The position numbers and the translations under genes are program-made. Positions 15,418-24,374 of a stretch of 25,023 nucleotides of DNA are shown in pieces (within the stretch, counting starts at the first letter, position 1; each line of letters begins with the position of its first letter). The notes below the pieces were generated by a model. That model worked only from the letters and a program-made list of their open reading frames with translations, was not told the DNA's origin and searched no databases. This DNA comes from JBFHDX01 sp041584475 (lineage in GTDB: Bacteria > Pseudomonadota > Alphaproteobacteria > UBA8366 > JADFVY01): positions 1 to 25,023 of the forward strand of contig JBFHDX010000053.1 of assembly GCA_041584475.1 (NCBI GenBank), given 5' to 3'.

Positions 15418-15446
15418 TAAATATTTCCTAAGCCTTGCCGCAACAA
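15418..15446 (-). promoter_or_regulatory. AT-rich, promoter-like region upstream of leuA
   Basis: Between about 15405 and 15530 the base composition drops sharply toward AT compared with all neighbours. On the minus strand TTGTTG (15446-15441) and TATTTA (15423-15418) are 17 bp apart (both about 3/6 matches), giving a start near 15411, upstream of the leader peptide. The hexamers are weak, but the composition and placement favour a leuA promoter here. The remainder of the 493-nt gap, 15447-15600, holds the GAAAAATCG repeats described separately. Confidence 0.35.
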
Positions 15447-15519
15447 GCTAAAATACAAAGTGCATTTACACTTAATCGACGGTATCGTCGCGGACGCGTT
15501 AACCGTCAGATCACTCTTA

Positions 15520-15574
15520 CGATTTTTCGCAGGCTGCCCGCAATCGATTTTTCCGGCCGCCGCCGCCGCAAGGG
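15520..15574 (-). repeat. GAAAAATCG direct repeats and CCGCAAGGG motif downstream of ilvC
   Basis: CGATTTTTC occurs at 15520-15528 and again at 15545-15553, 25 bp apart. The second copy extends to CGATTTTTCCG (15545-15555) and is followed after 10 bp by CCGCAAGGG (15566-15574). The same pair occurs at 19195-19225 upstream of ilvB with an 11-bp spacer. Between the motifs, on the minus strand, GGCC-rich arms can form a hairpin directly after the ilvC stop, but no T-run follows. Confidence 0.5.
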
Positions 15575-15600
15575 CCGGAGCGAACCATTCCGACGATGCT

Positions 15601-16620
15601 CTAGTTCTTGCTCTTGTCGACGAGGCGGTTCTGGGCGATCCACGGCATCATGGCGCGCAGCCGCTCGCCGACCTCCTCGATGTCGTGCACCGCCTGGCGA
15701 CGCCGCATGGCCTTGAAGCTGGTCTGTCCGACCTGGTTCTCGAGCATCCATTCGCGCGCGAACTGGCCGCTCTGGATCTCGCCGAGGATGCGCTTCATCT
15801 CGCGGCGGGTTTCCTCGGTGACGATGCGCGGCCCGCGCGTGTAGTCGCCGTACTCGGCCGTGTTCGAGATCGAGTAGCGCATGTTCGCGATGCCGCCCTC
15901 ATAGATCAGGTCGACGATCAGCTTGACCTCGTGCAGGCACTCGAAATACGCCATCTCCGGCGCGTAGCCGGCATCGACGAGGGTCTCGTAGCCGGCCTCG
16001 ATGAGCGCCGTCAGTCCGCCGCAGAGCACGACCTGCTCGCCGAACAGGTCGGTCTCGCACTCCTCGCGGAACGTCGTCTCGATGATGCCCGACCGGCCGC
16101 CGCCGATCGCCGAGGCATAGGACAGCCCGATCTCGTGCGCGTTGCCCGACGCGTTCTGATGCACCGCCAGCAGGCAGGGTACGCCGCCGCCGCGCTGGTA
16201 CTCCGAGCGCACCGTGTGGCCCGGGCCCTTCGGCGCGACCATGAAGACGTCGAGGTCGGCGCGCGGCTCGATGAGGTTGAAATGGACGTTGAGGCCGTGC
16301 GCGAAGGCGATCGCGGCACCCCGCTTCATGTTCGGCGAAAGCTGCTCGGCATAGAGTTCGCGCTGCAGCTCGTCGGGCGTCAAGACCATGACGACATCCG
16401 CCCACGCCGCCGCTTCGGCCGGGTTCATGACGGTGAAGCCGGCCGCTTCGGCCTTGGCCGCGCTCGCCGAGCCCTCGCGCAGGGCGACGGTGACCTCCTT
16501 CACGCCGGAATCGTTCAGATTGTTGGCGTGGGCGTGCCCCTGGCTGCCGTAGCCGATGATCGCGACCTTCCTGGTCTTGATCAGGTTCACGTCGGCATCG
16601 CGATCGTAGTAGACCCGCAT
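15601..16620 (-). CDS. ilvC: Ketol-acid reductoisomerase (NADP+), class I
   Basis: The 339-aa length is that of short class I enzymes. The N-terminal Rossmann domain has IGYGSQGHAHANNLNDSG (about 24-41), and the knotted C-terminal domain has the metal ligands in the ALIEAGYETLVDAGYAPEMAYFECLHEVKLIVDLIYEGG region. It converts 2-acetolactate to 2,3-dihydroxyisovalerate and 2-aceto-2-hydroxybutyrate to the isoleucine intermediate. ATG 16620 is preceded by AGGACAG. It follows ilvN by 144 nt and is probably co-transcribed with ilvBN. The reading frame is intact. Confidence 0.98.
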   Translation of the reverse strand: MRVYYDRDADVNLIKTRKVAIIGYGSQGHAHANNLNDSGVKEVTVALREGSASAAKAEAAGFTVMNPAEAAAWADVVMVLTPDELQRELYAEQLSPNMKRGAAIAFAHGLNVHFNLIEPRADLDVFMVAPKGPGHTVRSEYQRGGGVPCLLAVHQNASGNAHEIGLSYASAIGGGRSGIIETTFREECETDLFGEQVVLCGGLTALIEAGYETLVDAGYAPEMAYFECLHEVKLIVDLIYEGGIANMRYSISNTAEYGDYTRGPRIVTEETRREMKRILGEIQSGQFAREWMLENQVGQTSFKAMRRRQAVHDIEEVGERLRAMMPWIAQNRLVDKSKN

Positions 16621-16764
16621 TTCTGTCCTGTCCTTTGCTTTTCCGTTGCCGTCGTCCGGCCCGCCGCCGCGGCCCCGGATCGGTTGTCAGGGCCGGCGCG
16701 AAGCCCGTCGTCTGCACGCGGGTCCCGCCCCTCGGCACGGCCAGGCGGCGGAACCGCCGCGGTT

Positions 16765-17268
16765 TTACAGCGCCTTGGCGCCGCGGGCAATGCCTACGAC
16801 GCCGCTCCGCGCCACTTCGGTCTTGCCGAGCGCGCGCATCAACTCGATGAAGGAATTGACCTTCTCGGGCTTGCCGGTGAGCGAGAAGACGAACGACTCG
16901 ATCGTCGTATCGGCGACCGTCGCTTTGAAGATGTCGGCGATCCGCAGCGATTCCCGCCGCTCGGGCCCGCTCGCCACGACCTTCACGAGCGCGACCTCAC
17001 GCTCGATATGTTCGCCTTCCTCGGTCAGGTCGTGCACCGAGTGGACCGGCACCAGGCGGTCCAGCTGGGCCTTGATCTGCTCGATGATCATCGGCGTGCC
17101 CGAGGTAACGATCGTGATTCTCGACATTGCACCGTCCTCGGAGACGGCGGCGACCGTCAGGCTCTCGATGTTGTAGCCGCGTCCCGAGAACAGCCCGATG
17201 ACGCGCGCGAGCACACCCGGTTCGTTGTCCACCAGCACCGCGATGGTATGTCGTTCGATCTCGTTCAT
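16765..17268 (-). CDS. ilvN: Acetolactate synthase small (regulatory) subunit
   Basis: This 167-aa protein has an N-terminal ACT domain (HTIAVLVDNEPGVLARVIGLFSGRGYNIESL) that binds valine for feedback control. A second small-subunit domain (about 80-160) follows, containing RESLRIADIFKATVADTTIESFVFSLTG. It activates and confers feedback regulation on the IlvB catalytic subunit encoded 81 nt upstream. Length matches the IlvH/IlvN long type. ATG 17268 follows AGGGATGCGAC. IlvH is an equally valid name. Confidence 0.97.
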   Translation of the reverse strand: MNEIERHTIAVLVDNEPGVLARVIGLFSGRGYNIESLTVAAVSEDGAMSRITIVTSGTPMIIEQIKAQLDRLVPVHSVHDLTEEGEHIEREVALVKVVASGPERRESLRIADIFKATVADTTIESFVFSLTGKPEKVNSFIELMRALGKTEVARSGVVGIARGAKAL

Positions 17269-17349
17269 GTCGCATCCCTGACGTGACGGCCGGCCGGCCG
17301 CGGCGGTCCGCGCGCCCGGGCACGCGGCGGCGGACCCGACGGCGGCGGC

Positions 17350-19110
<1,761 letters not shown>

Positions 19111-19137
19111 TGTCTGCTCTCCATCCATCCTTCGCGG

Positions 19138-19184
19138 TCAAAATTATCCCCTGCGCCGCCAGTCGCTGGCGGGCGGAGCAGGGG
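19138..19184 (-). terminator. Hairpin with U-rich tail between miaA and ilvB (terminator or attenuator)
   Basis: On the minus strand CCCCTG (19184-19179) pairs with CAGGGG (19153-19148), and an inner stem CCGCCAG/CTGGCGG has a CGA loop, with small bulges between. The hairpin is followed by ATAATTTTGA (19147-19138). It lies only about 30 nt before the ilvB ATG, leaving no room for an ilvB promoter downstream of it. It must therefore be crossed by the ilvB transcript, which favours attenuation or partial termination over a simple miaA terminator. Confidence 0.55.
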
Positions 19185-19194
19185 GAGATGCCGC

Positions 19195-19225
19195 CGATTT
19201 TTCCGTGCCCGGCCCACCGCAAGGG
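19195..19225 (-). repeat. Second copy of the CGATTTTTCCG-N11-CCGCAAGGG motif, upstream of ilvB
   Basis: CGATTTTTCCG at 19195-19205 and CCGCAAGGG at 19217-19225 repeat the pair found at 15545-15574 near leuA, with a spacer of 11 instead of 10 bp. On the minus strand the region lies inside a CCGGCC...GGCCGG stem just after the miaA stop. Confidence 0.5.
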
Positions 19226-19251
19226 TGCGCAGGCCGGCGGACAATAGGGAC

Positions 19252-20205
19252 TCAATCGTGCCCGGTCAACACATTTTGACGAATAAACGCAAAGATTTCA
19301 CCCGCTAATCTTTGCGAAAATTGCTCTTCCGCGCAAAAATCCGCAATTATCTGATGGCGGAACCAGGTGACCTGGCGCTTGGCGTATCGCCGCGTCGCCC
19401 GTTGCGCTTCGGCGAGCGCCTGTTCGAGCGTGCAGCGCCCGGCGAGGTGGCGCCCGAATTCGGCGACGCCGAGCGCCTTCATCGCCGGCAACGACCGGTC
19501 GAGCCCGCGCCCGAGCAAGCGCCGGACCTCGGCCACCGCGCCGGCCTCGACCATCTCACGCAGGCGGTCGTCACAGGCCGCGTAGAGGGCAGGTCGCGGC
19601 GGCAGCAGGAGTATCGTCGTGAAGCGCCATCCGGCGGGGCTGTCGGCGGATGCAGTCGCCTGCCAGTCGGCGAGCGAGCGCCCGGTCGTCTCGAGGATTT
19701 CGAGGGCCCGCAGGATCCGCTGCGTGTCGCCGGCCGGCAGTCGGCCCGCCATCGCCGGATCGCGCGCCGCCAGCTCGTCGTACAGCGCAGCGAGGCCGTC
19801 GTCGGCGAGACGGCGCCGCAGTCGCCGGCGGACCCCGTCCGGCACCGCCGGCATCGGTGCCAAGCCGCCGGTCAACGCCTTCAGATAGAGGCCGGTGCCA
19901 CCGCAGACGATCGGCAACCTGCCGGCATCGTGCGCGGCCGCGATCTCGGCCAGCGCCATTTCCCGCCAGCGGCCGGCCGAGCAGGCTTCCGCCGCCGACA
20001 GGACGCCGTAGAGGCGATGCGGGACCCGCTTCTCGTCCTCGGGCGACGGCCGCGCCGTGAGCACGCGCAGCTCGCGGTAGACCTGCATGCTGTCCGCGTT
20101 GATGACGACGCCGCCGAAGCGCTCGGCGATCGCCGACGCGAGCCCGGACTTGCCGCACGCCGTCGGGCCGGCGACGATCACGACGGGCGGGCTTCGCGTG
20201 TCCAT
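19252..20205 (-). CDS. miaA: tRNA dimethylallyltransferase
   Basis: The 317-aa protein has the P-loop VIVAGPTACGKS near the N-terminus (the usual GPTASGKS with Cys for Ser), followed by INADSMQVYREL and the tRNA-binding DTQRILRALEILETTGRS. The C-terminal KRQVTWFRHQ is characteristic of MiaA. It transfers a dimethylallyl group to A37 of tRNAs reading UNN codons. I prefer ATG 20205; a TTG two codons upstream (20211) is the alternative. It is divergent from serB, with only about 40-50 bp between starts, and lies upstream of ilvB on the same strand. All family motifs are intact. Confidence 0.96.
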   Translation of the reverse strand: MDTRSPPVVIVAGPTACGKSGLASAIAERFGGVVINADSMQVYRELRVLTARPSPEDEKRVPHRLYGVLSAAEACSAGRWREMALAEIAAAHDAGRLPIVCGGTGLYLKALTGGLAPMPAVPDGVRRRLRRRLADDGLAALYDELAARDPAMAGRLPAGDTQRILRALEILETTGRSLADWQATASADSPAGWRFTTILLLPPRPALYAACDDRLREMVEAGAVAEVRRLLGRGLDRSLPAMKALGVAEFGRHLAGRCTLEQALAEAQRATRRYAKRQVTWFRHQIIADFCAEEQFSQRLAGEIFAFIRQNVLTGHD

Positions 20206-20252
20206 TGCCAATTCGATTGAATCCGTCGCGCCGCAACACCACTATGCCGGCG

Positions 20253-21158
20253 ATGGATCACGTGCTGACCCTGATCGCCGGCGCGCAGGGCGGGCCGCTC
20301 GACAATAGCATGATCGCGGTGGCCTGCGCGGCGCTCGAACATGCCGGCGCCGGCACCGGGCGCGAGGACTGGCTGGCAGCCGGGCACGCCTGCGACGTGC
20401 CGTTCGCCGGCCTCGAGCCGCGTGCCGCCGCCGCCGCCGCGCGCGAGGCGCTGACGGGCGTGGCGGTCGACGCCGTCGCGCTGCCGGCGGATGGCCGCCG
20501 CAAGCGGCTCCTGGTCGCCGACATGGAGTCGACGATCATCGCCAACGAGATGCTCGACGAACTGGCCGGCGAACTCGGCCTGCAGGACAGCATTGCGGCG
20601 ATCACCGAACGCGCCATGCGCGGCGAGCTCGATTTCGCCGACTCGCTGCGCGAGCGCGTCGCCATGCTCGCCGGCCTCGAGGCGGGCGCGGTGGAGCGGA
20701 TGCGGGAGCGGATCCGCATCAATGCCGGCGCCGCCGCGCTGACGGCGACGATGCGCGCCAACGGCGCCCACTGCGTGCTCGTGTCGGGCGGCTTCGACGT
20801 CTATTGCGGCCACGTCGCGGAGCGCCTCGGCTTCGACAGCTACCAGGCCAACCGCCTGGAGATCGTCGACGGCCGGCTGACGGGCCGCGTCGAGAAGCCG
20901 ATCCTCGACCGCACCGCGAAACAGGCGTGCCTCTTGCGGCTGGTCCAGGAGCTGGCGATTCCGGCATCGGCGACGCTGGCCGTGGGCGACGGCGCGAACG
21001 ACCTCGCCATGGTGCTGGCCGCCGGCCTGGGCGTCGCCTATCACGCCAAGCCGATCCTCGCGGACGCGGCGGCGATGCGCGTCGACCACGGCGATCTGAG
21101 CGCGCTGCTCTACGCGCAGGGCTACCGTCGCGACGAGATCGTCGGCGGCGACCGCTGA
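20253..21158 (+). CDS. serB: Phosphoserine phosphatase
   Basis: The 301-aa HAD-family phosphatase performs the last step of serine synthesis. The catalytic motif LLVADMESTIIANEMLDELA starts around residue 86 with nucleophile Asp90. Ser in VLVSGGF, Lys in AKQACLL and GDGANDLAMV complete the HAD site. The N-terminal about 80 residues form the small SerB regulatory-type domain. The general acid/base position reads Glu92 (DMEST) where most SerB proteins have Asp (DMDST). ATG 20253 and ATG 20244 are both possible; neither has a clear ribosome site. It is divergent from miaA and convergent with the MFS gene, 10 bp away, with no terminator between them. Confidence 0.93.
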   Translation: MDHVLTLIAGAQGGPLDNSMIAVACAALEHAGAGTGREDWLAAGHACDVPFAGLEPRAAAAAAREALTGVAVDAVALPADGRRKRLLVADMESTIIANEMLDELAGELGLQDSIAAITERAMRGELDFADSLRERVAMLAGLEAGAVERMRERIRINAGAAALTATMRANGAHCVLVSGGFDVYCGHVAERLGFDSYQANRLEIVDGRLTGRVEKPILDRTAKQACLLRLVQELAIPASATLAVGDGANDLAMVLAAGLGVAYHAKPILADAAAMRVDHGDLSALLYAQGYRRDEIVGGDR

Positions 21159-21168
21159 CACCGGCCGC

Positions 21169-22395
21169 TCAGCCCGCCGCCGGCCGGCTTTCGGCGCGGG
21201 GCAGGACGACCGTCACGAGATTGGCCAGCAGCATGATGGCGGCGAGCAGGTAGAACACGGCGGGAAGGCCCCAGCGGGCGGCGACGAGGCCGCCGAGCAG
21301 CGGGGCCAGCGTGGAGAGCGCCGCCTGCGTGCCGAACATCAGGCTCGTGGCGGAGCCGCCCAGCGCCGGCGGCGTCATGTCCATCATCCAGCTGTGCACC
21401 ACCGGCCGGACCGCATAGAGCGCGAAGCCGAGAAGCGCCACGCCGGCGACGTAGAGCACGCCGCCGCCAAGGAACGTCAGGCCAGCGATCACGACCGTCG
21501 TGACACCAAGCCCCGCCATCACGACCGGCCGCCGGCCGATGCGGTCGGAGAGCGCACCGGCGACCGGCGACGCAACGATGCCGCCGAGCTGCATCGCCAT
21601 CAGCGCGACACCCATCGTCGCCGGCCCGACCCGAAGCACGTCGGCGAGATAGAGCGGCAGAAACACCAGCAGACCGTTCTGGGCCATGGTGCGCAGCCCG
21701 GCCATCAGGCACAGCCCGAGCACGGCGCGATCGCGCACGACGCTGACCATGCCGCTGAAGAACTCGCCGCCGCCCATCCCCGACGACGACCCGGGCGCGC
21801 CGTTGCCGTCGCCGGCGAGCAGCAGCCCGAGCGCCAGGGCCACGGCGAACACCGGAAGCGCATTGAGCGCGGCGACCGACGGCCAGGTCATGCCGACGAG
21901 GAGAGCGCCGGCCACGAGCGGCGCCACCGCGTCGCCGAAATTGGCTCCCAGCGCGTGGATCGACAGCGCGTATCCGCGGTTGCGCGGATAGCGGGCCGAC
22001 AGGTAGGCGATCGCCGCCGGATGCCACAGATTGTTGGTGGCGCCGATCAGCGCGACCATGAGCGCCAGCCAGAGGAATGCGCCGCTGATCCCGAACGCCA
22101 GAAGCGCGGCGGCGCCGACGACCAGCGAGGCGATCTGGAACGGCACGCGCCGGCCGGTCAGGTCGACGAGGGGACCGCTACCGAAATTGGCGGTCACGGA
22201 CGCGGCGTAGAACACCGCGGCCAGCGATCCCGCCTGGGCGTAGCTCAGGCCGAGCTCGTCGCGGATGAACGGCAGCAGGATATAGAACGTCGCCGCGATC
22301 CAGTGGGTCGCGCCGTGCCCGAGGCCGACGAGAACCATCGGACCGTGCCCGGCGAGGCGGACCGGCAGAATTCCCTGCGGACCCTGCGGCAGCAT
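21169..22395 (-). CDS. MFS transporter, fosmidomycin-resistance (Fsr)-like
   Basis: This 408-aa protein has about 12 hydrophobic segments in two halves. The A-motif-like GPLVDLTGRR follows the second helix, and GALSDRIGRRPVV is the equivalent in the second half. WHPAAIAYLSARYPRNRGYALSIHALGANFGDAVAPL resembles the HPxxxAxxS...GGNFG region of Fsr-type exporters. A proton-coupled efflux role is plausible but the substrate is unknown. ATG 22395 follows GGGAGAGGACGC. It is separated from degP by a strong terminator, so it must have its own promoter in the short gap, where I see no convincing hexamers. Confidence 0.85.
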   Translation of the reverse strand: MLPQGPQGILPVRLAGHGPMVLVGLGHGATHWIAATFYILLPFIRDELGLSYAQAGSLAAVFYAASVTANFGSGPLVDLTGRRVPFQIASLVVGAAALLAFGISGAFLWLALMVALIGATNNLWHPAAIAYLSARYPRNRGYALSIHALGANFGDAVAPLVAGALLVGMTWPSVAALNALPVFAVALALGLLLAGDGNGAPGSSSGMGGGEFFSGMVSVVRDRAVLGLCLMAGLRTMAQNGLLVFLPLYLADVLRVGPATMGVALMAMQLGGIVASPVAGALSDRIGRRPVVMAGLGVTTVVIAGLTFLGGGVLYVAGVALLGFALYAVRPVVHSWMMDMTPPALGGSATSLMFGTQAALSTLAPLLGGLVAARWGLPAVFYLLAAIMLLANLVTVVLPRAESRPAAG

Positions 22396-22423
22396 GCGTC
22401 CTCTCCCGAAATCGCCGGCAATG

Positions 22424-22452
22424 AAAACGGCGCCGGGGAAACCCGGCGCCGT
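22424..22452 (-). terminator. Rho-independent terminator of the hflKC-degP transcript
   Basis: A perfect 11-bp stem (ACGGCGCCGGG / CCCGGCGCCGT at 22452-22442 and 22437-22427 on the minus strand) encloses a 4-nt loop and is followed by a T-run (TTTT, with the last stem pair included). It lies 28 nt after the degP stop and ahead of the MFS gene. Confidence 0.9.
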
Positions 22453-22479
22453 CGGTTATGCCCGTTATCGGCTGGCTTG

Positions 22480-23961
22480 TCAGCCCGAACCGATGCGCAG
22501 CGCGATAAACCGCAGATCGCCGTCGCGGTCGATCAGCAGCAGCACCGACCGCCGGCCGCCCTTGGTCGCCTCGTCGATCTTGGCCGCCACGGCATCCGGC
22601 GTCGTGACCTTTTCCTGGTTGACCTCGACGATGACATCGCCCTCGCGCAGGCCCTTTTCCTCGGCGCCGCTGCCGGTCTCCACCTTGGTGACGACGACGC
22701 CCTCCTTGTCGCGTTCGAGGCTGTACCGCTCGGCGATACTCGGCGTGATCGTCGAGAGGCCGAGACCGATCTCGGAGATCGACCGCTCCTGGACCATCTC
22801 GTCGGCGCGTCCCGGCTCCTTGAGCGCAGCCTGGTCGAATTTCTCCAGCTCGCCGAGCGTCACGCGGACCGTCTTCTCGCCGCCATCGCGCCAGACGACG
22901 ACATTGACCGTCTTGCCGACCTCGGTCTCCGCGACGATCCGCGGCAGGCGGCGCGATTCGTCGACCGGCCGTCCGTCGAAGCTGAGGATGACGTCGCCGG
23001 TCTTCATCTTCGCCGACTCCGCCGGGCTCTTCTCGAGCACGCCGGCGACCAGCGCGCCGCGCGCCCGGTCGAGACCAAGGCTTTCGGCGATCTCTTCGGT
23101 CACCGCCTGAATCTGCACGCCGAGCCAGCCGCGGCGCGTGGTGCCGAACTTGCGCAGCTGATCGATGACGCCGTCGGCGAGGTTCGAGGGGATCGCAAAG
23201 CCGATGCCGATGCTGCCGCCGCTCTGCGAGTAGATCGCCGTGTTGATGCCGATCACCTCGCCGTTGATGTTGAACAGCGGTCCGCCGGAATTGCCCCGGT
23301 TGATCGGAGCATCGGTCTGGATGAAGTCGTCGTAGGGTCCCGAATTGATGTCGCGCTGCCGCGCCGAGACGATGCCCGCGGTCACGGTGCCGCCGAGTCC
23401 CAGCGGGTTGCCGATCGCGATGACCCAGTCCCCAACACGCGCCTTGTCGGAATTGCCCCACGTCACGAAGGGTAGCGGCGTCGCGGACTCGACCTTGAGC
23501 AGCGCCAGATCGGTCTTCGTGTCACGGCCGACGAGCTTGGCCTCGAGGGCGCTGTCGTCGGACAACGTCACCGTGATCTTGTCGGCGCCCTCGATGACAT
23601 GGTTGTTCGTGACGATGTAGCCGGTCGGATCGACGATGAACCCGGACCCGAGCGAAGTCGCGCGGCGCGGACGGTCCTCGCGACGCCGGTTGAACTGGTC
23701 GAAGAAATCGCGGAACGGCGAGCCGGGCGGGAATTCGAAACTCGGCCCCTCCTCTCCGTGTCCGGCCACGGTCTGCGTGGTCGAGACGTTGACCACCGCC
23801 GGCAGCAACCGATCGACGAGATCGGCAAAGCTATCCGGGGTCGCCCGTGCAAATGCTGGATCAGGCAGCCAGATGAGCGTCGCCGCCAGGGGAAGCACCA
23901 GCAAAAGGCGGAGCGGTGCGGTCGTGTTGCCACGCCGCAGTGTCTTGTGCAAACGCGTCAC
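22480..23961 (-). CDS. degP: Periplasmic serine protease, DegP/HtrA family
   Basis: The roughly 493-aa protein has an N-terminal signal/anchor (LRLLLVLPLAATLIWLPDPAFA). The trypsin-like domain carries the triad His in NNHVIEG (about 122), Asp in TDLALLKV (about 152) and Ser in RGNSGGPLFN (about 226). Two PDZ domains follow (about 280-370 and 395-490). It degrades or refolds damaged envelope proteins. The PDZ2 carboxylate loop is complete. The start is either TTG 23964 or GTG 23961, both 5-8 nt after GGAG; I chose GTG. A heat-shock-type promoter lies about 100 nt upstream. The neighbours hflC and the DUF2065 gene form the common alphaproteobacterial membrane quality-control cluster. Confidence 0.96.
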   Translation of the reverse strand: MTRLHKTLRRGNTTAPLRLLLVLPLAATLIWLPDPAFARATPDSFADLVDRLLPAVVNVSTTQTVAGHGEEGPSFEFPPGSPFRDFFDQFNRRREDRPRRATSLGSGFIVDPTGYIVTNNHVIEGADKITVTLSDDSALEAKLVGRDTKTDLALLKVESATPLPFVTWGNSDKARVGDWVIAIGNPLGLGGTVTAGIVSARQRDINSGPYDDFIQTDAPINRGNSGGPLFNINGEVIGINTAIYSQSGGSIGIGFAIPSNLADGVIDQLRKFGTTRRGWLGVQIQAVTEEIAESLGLDRARGALVAGVLEKSPAESAKMKTGDVILSFDGRPVDESRRLPRIVAETEVGKTVNVVVWRDGGEKTVRVTLGELEKFDQAALKEPGRADEMVQERSISEIGLGLSTITPSIAERYSLERDKEGVVVTKVETGSGAEEKGLREGDVIVEVNQEKVTTPDAVAAKIDEATKGGRRSVLLLIDRDGDLRFIALRIGSG

Positions 23962-24025
23962 CAATGTGTCTCCATGAGTTTTCGTGTCCCCTGCGGCACT
24001 CGCGGTTCGCGCTGCCGCCCGGACG

Positions 24026-24046
24026 TGTCCTACCCGAAATAGGACA
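24026..24046. promoter_or_regulatory. 7-bp inverted repeat overlapping the degP start site
   Basis: TGTCCTA (24026-24032) and TAGGACA (24040-24046) are perfect inverted copies around a 7-nt spacer. The repeat covers the -10 and predicted start of the degP promoter, a position suited to an operator or to a 5' hairpin in the mRNA. Confidence 0.5.
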
Positions 24047-24064
24047 AACGCCGCGCCGTTTCAA
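24037..24064 (-). promoter_or_regulatory. RpoH (sigma-32)-type promoter of degP
   Basis: On the minus strand TTGAAA (24064-24059) and CCTATTT (24043-24037) are separated by 15 bp. This fits the alphaproteobacterial heat-shock pattern CTTG-N17/18-CYTATNT (here TTG, 18 bp, CCTATTT). Transcription would start near 24030, giving a leader of about 65-70 nt before degP. It allows degP to be induced separately from hflKC. Confidence 0.65.
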
Positions 24065-24152
24065 TAGCGGCGGCGGCATCCGACCTTATCCCGACTATGG
24101 TTAACAAAGTATGGCTAAGACTCCGCGTTGCGGCGATCGGGGTGCATGCGGG

Positions 24153-24341
24153 TCATCCCCGCAGCAGCCAGACGAGGACGAAACCGGCGAGCGCCGCCAG
24201 GATGCCGGCCAGCCTCAGCTGCGAAGGCGGCAACCGCAAGACCGTCGCCATCATGCGCTGCATGGCCTCGGGAAAAAGGGCGTAGGCCGCCCCCTCGATC
24301 ACAAGGACGAGAGCCAGCGCGGTAAACAGGTCGCCCGCCAT
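24153..24341 (-). CDS. DUF2065 small membrane protein (YjeT-like)
   Basis: The 62-aa protein has two hydrophobic helices (LFTALALVLVIEGAAYALFP and LAGILAALAGFVLVWLL) joined by a short basic segment, MQRMMATVLRLPPSQLR. This matches DUF2065, of which E. coli YjeT, encoded beside hflC, is a member. Its function is unknown. It starts 33 nt after hflC and is probably co-transcribed with hflKC; a role with the HflKC-FtsH complex is suggested only by this recurrent position. Confidence 0.88.
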   Translation of the reverse strand: MAGDLFTALALVLVIEGAAYALFPEAMQRMMATVLRLPPSQLRLAGILAALAGFVLVWLLRG

Positions 24342-24374
24342 GCCCGCCCGTCCGCAACCACTTCGCGCGCGCCG

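Noticed and set aside
15134..15420. Plus-strand frames of 76-93 codons in the leuA upstream gap
   Set aside because: They lack ribosome sites and recognisable sequence, and their overlap with the hairpin arms is explained by palindromy of the leader.
16745..16766. Hairpin GCGGCG-GAAC-CGCCGC followed by GGTTTT on the plus strand
   Set aside because: It resembles a plus-strand terminator, but no plus-strand gene ends here; on the minus strand, where ilvN and ilvC lie, no T-run follows.
21394..23475. 693-codon plus-strand frame across MFS and degP
   Set aside because: It is antisense to two well-supported genes and crosses their terminator hairpin; it is a GC-skew artefact of a high-GC genome.
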